Origin: Acidobacteriota bacterium
GTDB lineage: Bacteria > Acidobacteriota > Terriglobia > UBA7540
Reading direction: 5' to 3'
Assembly: GCA_021789565.1 (NCBI GenBank)
Contig: JAJYJL010000492.1
Coordinates: 1 to 6,475, forward strand
Length of the DNA: 6,475 nt
The position numbers and the translations under genes were made by a program. Position 1 is the first letter of the stretch. The number at the start of each line of letters is the position of its first letter. The notes under the pieces are model-generated. The model was not told where the DNA came from. It saw only the letters and a program-made list of their open reading frames with translations, and did not search any database. This document shows positions 1 through 4,308 of this stretch, piece by piece.

Positions 1-306
1 CGTGACGGCTTCAACGCTGACGAACAGGTCGTGCAACCGGCTGGGGCTCGACAGTCCTGCGGCGTAGGCGGCATCGAGGATGTTTCCGGACCGCTCTAGC
101 GCCTGCTTGGCGTAGTCCAGCATCAGAAATTGCAGGAAGCGCTTGGGGCTGATGCCTGCCCAGCGCGTAAATATCCGCTGAAAGTGCCAGGGGCTGAGGT
201 TGACACTCCTGGCGACTTCTGCAAGATCGGGTTGCGCCGGAAAACGTTCATCCAGATAGTGGATCGCCTTCTCGATCCGCGCGTAATCGTCTAATGTCGA
301 TGGCAT
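1..306 (-). CDS. Ada-like protein, N-terminal AraC-type HTH part (3' end beyond window)
   Basis: The first 102 residues are visible and the gene runs off the left edge. They form a two-helix-turn-helix AraC/XylS-type DNA-binding domain. Recognisable pieces are YARIEKAIHYLDE (about 8-20), LSPWHFQRIFTRWAGISPKRF (about 37-57, split here for description only) and the second HTH at about 76-96 ending in GLSSPSRLHDLF. The wording 'RWAGISPKRFLQF' and 'LSSPSRLHDLFV' is typical of Ada-type bifunctional proteins, in which this domain precedes the O6-methylguanine-DNA methyltransferase domain with its PCHR motif. That domain would lie outside the window, so the repair function is inferred. The N-terminal four-cysteine methylphosphotriester sensor of E. 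coli Ada is absent, because the protein begins directly at the HTH. The ATG at 304-306 is supported by a GAGGGAG ribosome site (316-322), 9 nt away. A plain AraC-family regulator is the alternative. Confidence 0.8.
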   Translation of the reverse strand, partial: MPSTLDDYARIEKAIHYLDERFPAQPDLAEVARSVNLSPWHFQRIFTRWAGISPKRFLQFLMLDYAKQALERSGNILDAAYAAGLSSPSRLHDLFVSVEAVT

Positions 307-328
307 CTTTTAATTCTCCCTCGGAACC

Positions 329-372
329 ATCTTGCGGTGGATGCGTTGCAGAGGCAATCCGAATCTTGCGGT
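329..372. repeat. 10-bp direct repeat upstream of the Ada-like gene
   Basis: ATCTTGCGGT occurs at 329-338 and again at 363-372, starts 34 bp apart. Read on the gene's own strand it is ACCGCAAGAT, which shares CGCAAGAT with the Ada-box region of the E. coli ada promoter as I remember it. AraC-type proteins often bind direct repeats, so this could be an autoregulatory site. The nearer copy lies only 23-32 nt before the start codon, where it would act as a repressor site or lie in the leader. No convincing -35/-10 pair was seen nearby. Two short copies could also be chance. Confidence 0.3.
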
Positions 373-403
373 ATCGGCGGTTTCTTTTAGCGAAGGCCCG
401 CAA

Positions 404-440
404 GCGGATTCCTCGTCGCCCGGGGCTCCTCGGAATGACC
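404..440. repeat. REP-like imperfect palindrome
   Basis: The sequence is an imperfect palindrome centred exactly on base 422. ATTCC (408-412) mirrors GGAAT (432-436), and GCCC (418-421) mirrors GGGC (423-426); 10 of 14 arm positions pair. The half 'GGAATGACC' with 'ATTCCTCG' resembles the family 'GTCATTCCGAG...GAGGAATC' that I recall as a dispersed intergenic repeat in acidobacterial and related genomes. It sits in the gap between the Ada-like gene and the 3' end of the oxidoreductase, where it could also fold as an RNA hairpin after the oxidoreductase stop. Only one copy lies in this window, so repetition cannot be shown here. Confidence 0.45.
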
Positions 441-464
441 GGATTGCCGAGCTTTTCGGCCGCG

Positions 465-1487
465 CTACAGCGGCAGGGTGACGGGCCGGTGCTCGCGAAT
501 GGAAATCTCCGAGGCGTAGCAAATCTCATGGGTGAGCGCGGCATCGTCAAGGTTGGCGTGGGACTCGCGGTCTTCCAGAATGCAGTCGATGAAATGGCTG
601 ACCTCCTGGGGAAAGGGATGGTGGGCTACGTCGCCGCTGTCGGGGAGCACGGTGGGAATGGCTGCCCAGTTTTTCTGGCCGGGCCACTTTTTGGTGAAGA
701 CCTCGTTGTTGCGGATGGCTCCCTGGTCACCCAGTAACTGGATGCGGAAAACATAGGGCATGATGGATTCGACAGAGGAAGCCACTTTGCCGATGGTGCC
801 GTCTTCAAAGCGCACCAGAGTGATGCTGTTGGGCTCGTACTCGTAGTGCAGGAGATTATCGGGGCTTGTGTTGGCGTAGGAAAAAACCTCAATGGCCTTT
901 TTGCCCACAAACCAGCGCAGCCCGTCGGCGGCGTGGCATCCACCGGTCAGCAGACTGCTGCCTGCCATATCCTTCTTGATGTTCCAGTAGTATTGGGCAT
1001 ACCAAGGACCGACACCGTGCAGATAGTCGACTTCAGCCGCAAAAAGCTTACCAATGAATCCGCCAGCCAGCATCGCGCGGATGGTCTCAAAGAGCGGATT
1101 CCATCGGAGCACAAAGCTGACCACGGTCTTGACCTTGGCGGCATGAACGGCAGCCTGAAGTTCGCGTAGCCCTTCCAGGTTGAGTGCCACCGGTTTTTCA
1201 ATCACCATATGCTTGCCGGCTTGGGCCGCGGCGACGCCCTGCGGGACGTGCAGATGGTGGGGAGTGGCCAGCACAACGATCTGGATGCCGGGATCATCAA
1301 GCATTTTTTCCAGGTGTTCGTAGGCGCGTGCGCGCTGCAGCTTAAATACTTCCGCTTTGGCATGGGCACGGTCTTTTTCCCGGCTGACGATGGCGCGGAC
1401 CTCGGTGCGAGGATCGGCCTCGAATGCACGGATGTATTCGCCTGAAACCCATCCCGTTCCCACAATTCCCACACCCAATTTTTCCAT
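465..1487 (-). CDS. Gfo/Idh/MocA-family NAD(P)-dependent oxidoreductase
   Basis: A complete 340-residue cytoplasmic protein, close to the usual family length. The N-terminal Rossmann fold shows the dinucleotide loop GIVGTGWVSG (about 7-16), then the strand VVLATPHHLH (71-80) and the family signature EKP at 97-99, with Lys98 the expected catalytic lysine. The C-terminal alpha/beta domain holds TGGCHAADGLRW (181-192). By position His185 matches the catalytic histidine of inositol dehydrogenase-type members, whereas the catalytic aspartate four residues earlier is Thr181. Members oxidise or reduce sugar, polyol or related hydroxyl groups with NAD(P). The substrate cannot be read from sequence and the neighbours give no hint. 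The ATG at 1485-1487 is chosen because GGGAGG (1494-1499) lies 6 nt upstream. The nearby ATG at 1490-1492 is only 1 nt from that site and in another frame. It is transcribed divergently from the rubrerythrin gene. Confidence 0.88.
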   Translation of the reverse strand: MEKLGVGIVGTGWVSGEYIRAFEADPRTEVRAIVSREKDRAHAKAEVFKLQRARAYEHLEKMLDDPGIQIVVLATPHHLHVPQGVAAAQAGKHMVIEKPVALNLEGLRELQAAVHAAKVKTVVSFVLRWNPLFETIRAMLAGGFIGKLFAAEVDYLHGVGPWYAQYYWNIKKDMAGSSLLTGGCHAADGLRWFVGKKAIEVFSYANTSPDNLLHYEYEPNSITLVRFEDGTIGKVASSVESIMPYVFRIQLLGDQGAIRNNEVFTKKWPGQKNWAAIPTVLPDSGDVAHHPFPQEVSHFIDCILEDRESHANLDDAALTHEICYASEISIREHRPVTLPL

Positions 1488-1538
1488 TTCATGCCTCCCT
1501 TTGGCTTTCCTTCGGTTTGCCGCTTCGCACAGGCGGCT

Positions 1539-1547
1539 ATTCTATCA
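1539..1547 (-). promoter_or_regulatory. candidate extended -10 element for the oxidoreductase gene
   Basis: On the minus strand this reads TGATAGAAT, an extended -10 (TGN plus TAGAAT, 5 of 6 to TATAAT). It lies about 50 nt before the start codon at 1487. No good -35 is present at the right distance, which extended -10 promoters can tolerate. The Crp-type dyad at 1580-1593 would be centred near -54 relative to this promoter. Assigned by eye only. Confidence 0.3.
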
Positions 1548-1579
1548 AGGAGCTGGCAGGAATGTTCTCACAAAATCGG

Positions 1580-1593
1580 GTGACTCCAGTCAC
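1580..1593. promoter_or_regulatory. Crp/Fnr-type operator dyad between divergent genes
   Basis: GTGACT-CC-AGTCAC is a perfect 6-bp inverted repeat with a 2-bp centre. It equals the GTGA-N6-TCAC core recognised by Crp-type members of the Crp/Fnr family. It lies in the control region shared by the oxidoreductase (minus) and rubrerythrin (plus). If the weak -10 at 1616-1621 is used, the transcription start falls near 1628 and the dyad centre (1586.5) sits at about -41.5, the classical class II activator position. The cognate regulator is not in the window, and a Fnr-specific TTGAT half-site is not seen. Confidence 0.45.
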
Positions 1594-1615
1594 TGAAGCC
1601 TTACCCACCCGCGGG

Positions 1616-1621
1616 GACAAT
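1616..1621 (+). promoter_or_regulatory. candidate -10 element for the rubrerythrin gene
   Basis: GACAAT matches the sigma-70 -10 consensus at 4 of 6 positions and would place the start point near 1628, about 50 nt before the ATG at 1681. There is no good -35, which would fit an activator-dependent promoter served by the dyad at 1580-1593. The AT-rich AAATATA at 1631-1637 is an alternative -10. Weak on its own; its value comes from the spacing to the dyad. Confidence 0.25.
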
Positions 1622-1649
1622 AAAGAGGGGAAATATAGGTCCGGCTAGG

Positions 1650-1674
1650 CCCTCCGAGGAGGGAGAAAGGAGGG
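1650..1674 (+). promoter_or_regulatory. rubrerythrin leader: ribosome site GGAGGG with upstream CCCTCC anti-site
   Basis: The ribosome site GGAGGG (1669-1674) lies 6 nt before the ATG at 1681. Just upstream are CCCTCC (1650-1655) and a second GGAGGG (1658-1663). CCCTCC is a perfect 6-bp complement of both GGAGGG copies. Pairing with the near copy leaves only a 2-nt loop and is sterically unlikely. Pairing with the true ribosome site leaves a 13-nt loop and would hide it. This could dampen translation, or the duplicated purine tract could be a standby ribosome site. The sequence is certain; the regulatory role is inferred. Confidence 0.4.
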
Positions 1675-1680
1675 ACGAAT

Positions 1681-2328
1681 ATGGCCACCGTGGACCTGAA
1701 ATTCAAATCCTTGCCAAAATGGGCTGTTCTGGGGTCGCTGACGGTTGTGATCTTTGCGTCGTTAGCTTGGATGGGCGACGCTCCGGCGCAAAGCCAGACC
1801 GTTTTGAACCTCCAGGCTGCCTACGCCGCCGAGTCCAACGCCTATGTGCGTTATCAGGCTTTTGCGGAGCGCGCCCAGGAGAATGAGTTTGGCGAAGCGG
1901 CAAGCCTGTTCCGGGCCGCCGCGTGCGCAGAGCATGTCCACCTGAAGAACCTTGCCGCCGTGATGCGCAAGATGGGTTTTGAACCGGTGATCAGGATTGA
2001 CAACCCTGTAGTGAAAACGACGGCGGAGAATCTCCGAACATCGGCGGAAGTGGGCGAAGCCTATGAGCGCGACATCCTGTATCCGGAGTTCATCAAGGAA
2101 GCCAAGGCTGCGGGTCATGATGAGGCTGCGCGGGTGTTCCAGTTCGCGATGACGGCTGAAGCCCAGCACGCTAAGTTGTTCAAGACTGCTCTCAGTAACC
2201 TTCACAGGATGGATATGACGAGCCGCGTGTACTACGTCTGCAACGTGTGCGGCTATACGGCGGAAACCGCGGCTAAGCCCTGCCCTGGGTGCGGGGAGCC
2301 TAAGCCCACGTATGAGGAGATGTTCTGA
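1681..2328 (+). CDS. rubrerythrin with N-terminal signal/anchor segment
   Basis: A 215-residue di-iron peroxidase-type protein; rubrerythrins reduce hydrogen peroxide using electrons passed through a rubredoxin-like centre. The four-helix ferritin-like domain (about 42-175) has the full ligand set in the expected order: Glu51, Glu84 and His87 (EHVH), Glu126 and Glu129 (GEAYERD), Glu160 and His163 (EAQH). The C-terminal rubredoxin-like knuckles are CNVC (187-190) and CPGC (201-204), then EPKPTYEEMF. Unlike the classical cytoplasmic protein of about 190 residues, this one starts with a basic stretch and a hydrophobic segment (about 15-30) followed by DAPAQS. This looks like a Sec signal peptide cleaved after Ala36 or Gln37, or an uncleaved anchor, placing the enzyme in the periplasm or on the membrane. 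The ATG is supported by GGAGGG 6 nt upstream. The downstream neighbour is convergent, so it is probably monocistronic. Peroxidase activity is inferred from the family. Confidence 0.93.
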   Translation: MATVDLKFKSLPKWAVLGSLTVVIFASLAWMGDAPAQSQTVLNLQAAYAAESNAYVRYQAFAERAQENEFGEAASLFRAAACAEHVHLKNLAAVMRKMGFEPVIRIDNPVVKTTAENLRTSAEVGEAYERDILYPEFIKEAKAAGHDEAARVFQFAMTAEAQHAKLFKTALSNLHRMDMTSRVYYVCNVCGYTAETAAKPCPGCGEPKPTYEEMF

Positions 2329-2410
2329 CCTGTTGGGGTAACCCTTGCAGAAAGCCGACGCTGCTGATGCGCGCCTTAGCCCTCAGCCAGAAGCACCGGG
2401 GAACACATTT

Positions 2411-2443
2411 ACCCAGGTGCAACCTGATAGGCTGCGCCTGGGT
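2411..2443. terminator. strong hairpin in convergent gap (possible terminator)
   Basis: ACCCAGGTGC (2411-2420) pairs with GCGCCTGGGT (2434-2443), giving a 10-bp stem with one G-T wobble and a 13-nt loop. A shorter outer pairing of GAACACA with TGTGCTC across a TTT bulge may extend it. It lies about 80 nt past the rubrerythrin stop and 130 nt past the stop of the opposing CADD-family gene. No run of T follows on either strand, so intrinsic termination is unproven. It could instead protect a 3' end or belong to a structured RNA. Confidence 0.4.
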
Positions 2444-2467
2444 GTGCTCGATTGAACCGATATCAAC

Positions 2468-2512
2468 AGGGTGGAGGAGTGGCGGTATCTGAGTCGAACA
2501 AATCTCCACCTT
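2468..2512. other. second hairpin in convergent gap
   Basis: AGGGTGGAGG (2468-2477) pairs with TCTCCACCTT (2503-2512). The 7-bp core GGTGGAG/CTCCACC is perfect and is flanked by two wobbles and an A-T. The 25-nt loop contains AGTCGAACA. Together with the hairpin at 2411-2443 this fills most of the gene-free stretch 2329-2569, in which no convincing coding frame was found on either strand. It may be transcript-end structure for the convergent genes or part of a small RNA; no promoter for the latter was identified. Confidence 0.35.
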
Positions 2513-2569
2513 CCTGCCCGCTCCGGTAGCCTTGCCTGAGAGTACGAACCGATGAACCTTCCCGCCGCG

Positions 2570-3250
2570 TCAGCACTCGATGCCGTGACGGCGGCAGACT
2601 GCTGAAAGCATGTCCCATAGCGAATCGAGAACCGTGTCAACCGCATCGGTGACCTTGCGCACGTCTTCCGCACTCAAAGTAGATTCGAGGAGTTCCCTCT
2701 CGACCCGCGAGTGCTCGCGATCTGGTTCAATGTGGACGCGGAAATAGTCGAGAGCGTCCGGCGTGTTGAGGCCGTAGAAGTTCTTAAGACCTTCAATCTT
2801 TGATTCCGCAACTTTGGGAATCTGCGATTCATAGGCATAAAGGGCGGCAATTCCTTGCGCGACGCTTCCGTCGCGGCAGACCCCGCGGAACGTCCGGATC
2901 AGGTTCTCGGTCTCGGCCCAGAGGTCGGCGTTTGAGACCTCCTCGCGGCTGAGGCCGGTTGCTTGCGCAAAACGGAGCCAGAGTTCCGGGTGATTGGGAT
3001 GGCCGGCTTCCTCATCCATCAGGTTGGCCAAAATGTGGCGGCGGACCTGCTGGTCTTAAGTGTGTGCATGCAGCGCCGAGAGGTAGGTGGGGAAAGCAGC
3101 AACGTGGTGATAGTACTGCCGGGCATAGTCACGCATGGCAAGCTGTGGCAGTTCCCCCCGCGTCCACATCTGATAGAAAGGGTGGAGGAGCAGATTACGT
3201 TCTGCGATGCGGGTCTCAATGTGTTCAAGGGTGCTGGCCGTTGTGTTCAC
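2570..3250 (-). pseudogene. CADD-family (self-sacrificing p-aminobenzoate synthase-like) gene with in-frame ochre stop
   Basis: The frame spans 226 residues, the family's normal length, but codon 65 is TAA (3056-3058). The frame is unchanged on either side, so this is a nonsense change, not a frameshift. Known CADD (Chlamydia) makes p-aminobenzoate for folate using its own tyrosine and a di-metal site. By position, with a constant offset of one, all reported metal ligands are kept: Glu80, His87, Glu141, His173, Asp177, His180. So are the residues tied to catalysis: Tyr26, Tyr42, Tyr140, Lys151. The start is GTG (3248-3250), with AAGGAG 7 nt upstream; the longer ATG at 3346 overlaps the promoter -35 and is rejected. 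Translation would stop after 64 residues, before every ligand. A TTG at 3029-3031 could restart it but has no ribosome site and loses Tyr26 and Tyr42. A recent mutation, a sequencing error or read-through are all possible; GAA to TAA is the simplest origin. Confidence 0.82.
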
Positions 3251-3257
3251 TCGGTTT

Positions 3258-3263
3258 CTCCTT
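3258..3263 (-). promoter_or_regulatory. ribosome site fixing the GTG start of the CADD-family gene
   Basis: On the minus strand AAGGAG stands 7 nt before the GTG at 3248-3250, in the context AGAAGGAGAAACCGA. This decides the start in favour of GTG, giving a protein that begins VNTTAST, over the in-frame ATG at 3344-3346, which lies upstream of the likely transcription start. Confidence 0.75.
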
Positions 3264-3317
3264 CTGCTTAAAATTGTTGAGAGATAATTGCCCCGATGCG
3301 TGGTGTCAGGATGCCAG

Positions 3318-3346
3318 ATTATGCACGATCCGCTCGCTTTTCTCAA
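3318..3346 (-). promoter_or_regulatory. sigma-70 promoter of the CADD-family gene
   Basis: On the minus strand TTGAGA (3341-3346, 5 of 6 to the -35 consensus) is followed after exactly 17 nt by CATAAT (3318-3323, 5 of 6 to the -10 consensus). Transcription would begin near 3311, giving a leader of about 60 nt before the GTG start. This is the best-formed promoter in the window and indicates the interrupted gene is still set up to be transcribed. Confidence 0.65.
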
Positions 3347-3403
3347 CTGGATTCCATTTGGCGGGCCGGGCTGACCTTGCTGGAAGCGTTCTGAAATGCG
3401 CCG

Positions 3404-3450
3404 GTGTGAACACAGTTGTCACTTTGACCGCACAGCTGTCACGTGCAATC
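3404..3450. repeat. 20-bp tandem repeats with adjacent palindrome, possible IS end remnant
   Basis: CACAGTTGTCAC (3411-3422) recurs as CACAGCTGTCAC (3431-3442), 11 of 12 identical, at a period of exactly 20 bp. The first copy is abutted by the palindrome GTGT-GA-ACAC (3404-3413), and the second contains the palindrome ACAGCTGT. IS21-family elements are known for ends carrying several short repeats, so this may be a leftover end. Two evenly spaced operator sites on one face of the helix is the alternative. No transposase (istA/istB) fragment is recognisable in the 287-bp gap 3251-3537; apart from the CADD promoter I see nothing else there. Confidence 0.4.
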
Positions 3451-3537
3451 TGCCCTATGATGGATGATGGAGGGAGATTTCAAAAGGACCGGCACGAAGG
3501 GCGGCAAGCAACGGCCTCGACCGGGCTGCAAGTTTGC

Positions 3538-3966
3538 TTAGACTTTCTGGACGACCTGCCTAGACAGCCCGCGGCTCAGATAGACTTTGCCCTCGGCGAC
3601 CTGGTGAACGCCCCGCGCCAGTTCCTCCACGGCGCGGCCCTTAAGAATGTAGCCACGGATCCCAGCCTCCAAAGCCTGCTCAACGTAGTGGTAATCGCGG
3701 TGGACAGTCAGAATAATGGTCCGGGCTCCGGGAAGTGATCTGCGGATTTGGCGGGCGGCTTCGATTCCGTTCAGGTGGGGCATCGATAGATCGAGGAGAA
3801 TGATATCGGGGCGGTGTTTGCAAGCCAGGGAGACAGCCTGTTCTCCGTCGGAAGCCTCGGCGACTACCTTGAACCCTTCCCGTTCGAGGAGCCCCCTCAG
3901 GCTCCGACGAACTGGCGCATTATCGTCGGCTAACATGAGTTGCAATGCCATCAAAGGTTTAGACAC
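3538..3966 (-). CDS. receiver-only response regulator (NarL/FixJ receiver lacking HTH)
   Basis: A 142-residue protein consisting of one CheY-like receiver domain (about 7-125). It has the acidic pair Asp14/Asp15, phospho-acceptor Asp59 (LLDLSMP), the switch residue Thr87 and Lys109 (YILKG). Sequence style (GFKVVAEASDGEQAV, AGIRGYILK) is that of NarL/FixJ regulators and closely follows the full-length regulator at 4309-4941. The tail VYLSRGLSRQVVQKV matches the interdomain linker of such proteins and then hits TAA (3538-3540), about where the LuxR-type helix-turn-helix should begin. No HTH remnant is readable downstream in any frame. It could be a genuine single-domain receiver, acting as a phosphate sink or protein-interaction switch, or a product of deletion. 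The start is GTG (3964-3966) with AGGGGA close upstream (short spacing); an ATG at 3949-3951 is less well supported. Its likely kinase is the one encoded at 4913-6244. Confidence 0.85.
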   Translation of the reverse strand: MSKPLMALQLMLADDNAPVRRSLRGLLEREGFKVVAEASDGEQAVSLACKHRPDIILLDLSMPHLNGIEAARQIRRSLPGARTIILTVHRDYHYVEQALEAGIRGYILKGRAVEELARGVHQVAEGKVYLSRGLSRQVVQKV

Positions 3967-4195
3967 TTTCCCCTAATTCTGGCCCTGAGAGCGCCCCCCC
4001 ACTCCCCAGACCCGCGCAAACTCCCCCTCAGTCTTGCAGGAGGGTGCTGCAGATTGTTCTGCCTTTCATGCGCGGACATGCCTAGCCTGCGTAATTCAAC
4101 TCAGAATATTCAAGCCATCTGCTCTTCGTTCCTGCACAGGACTGGCAGCCCAGGCAACTCGGTGCGAGGCACTCTGCCTCATCACATGCGAAGCT

Positions 4196-4225
4196 ATCCT
4201 ATTCTCAAACAGAAAGGGCGGTCAA
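4196..4225 (-). promoter_or_regulatory. candidate promoter for the receiver-only regulator
   Basis: On the minus strand TTGACC (4220-4225, 5 of 6) is followed after 18 nt by TAGGAT (4196-4201, 4 of 6). The start would be near 4189, leaving a leader of about 220 nt. It falls just downstream of the possible terminator, which fits the receiver-only gene being a separate unit. Assigned by eye. Confidence 0.3.
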
Positions 4226-4240
4226 TCCGGTAAAGACCTT

Positions 4241-4290
4241 AAAAATCTCTGCGGTGCAACGGGGAATGCAAGGGGTCAAACGCTGCAGAG
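4241..4290 (-). terminator. possible intrinsic terminator after the NarL/FixJ regulator
   Basis: On the minus strand CTCTGC (4285-4290) pairs with GCAGAG (4247-4252), and the stem is followed at once by ATTTTT (4241-4246). The 32-nt loop contains a smaller TGCA/TGCA hairpin. It begins about 19 nt after the regulator stop codon at 4309-4311. The T-run is right, but the stem is short and the loop long, so efficiency is uncertain. Confidence 0.4.
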
Positions 4291-4308
4291 GACTTTGCCG
4301 GCAGGTAG

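Larger units (their letters stand above)
3967..4308. other. 342-bp gene-free leader/spacer between the two response regulators
   Basis: No coding frame here looks like a real gene on either strand; the open plus-strand frames have no family resemblance and run against the operon. The stretch holds a possible terminator for the upstream regulator (4241-4290), a weak promoter for the receiver-only gene (4196-4225) and a small perfect hairpin, GAGGCA-CTC-TGCCTC (4166-4180). A GAATATTC palindrome lies near 4113-4120. If the promoter is used, the receiver-only gene has a leader of over 200 nt, rich in runs of G or C near its start codon. Confidence 0.5.

Noticed and set aside
294..737. 147-codon plus-strand open frame over the Ada-oxidoreductase gap
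   Set aside because: It lies mostly antisense to the oxidoreductase 3' end, crosses the REP-like palindrome and has no recognisable domain.
1762..2205. 147-codon minus-strand open frame
   Set aside because: Antisense to the rubrerythrin gene, which has a full set of ligand residues and a strong ribosome site.
2468..2512. tRNA-like reading: perfect 7-bp acceptor-like stem with a T-loop-like AGTCGAA
   Set aside because: Only 41 nt span the stem against about 72 in a tRNA. There is no anticodon arm, the loop residues are out of register and there is no CCA.
3029..3031. TTG as an independent start for the C-terminal CADD fragment
   Set aside because: No ribosome site precedes it, and the product would lack the first helices, including Tyr26 and Tyr42. 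It is better read as the tail of the interrupted gene.
3465..3540. Short basic plus-strand frame after GATGGATGATGGAGGG as a possible transposase start
   Set aside because: Only about 26 codons with no transposase or HTH resemblance; it cannot be supported as a gene.
2959..3738. Long open frame (259 codons) on the plus strand
   Set aside because: It runs antisense across the CADD-family gene, its promoter and the receiver gene, has unusual Cys/Trp/Arg-rich composition and no family resemblance. The minus-strand genes explain the same DNA.
4142..4157. Possible sigma-54 promoter (TGGCAG...GGCAA) in the regulator gap
   Set aside because: The -12 TTGC element is missing at the required spacing on both strands.
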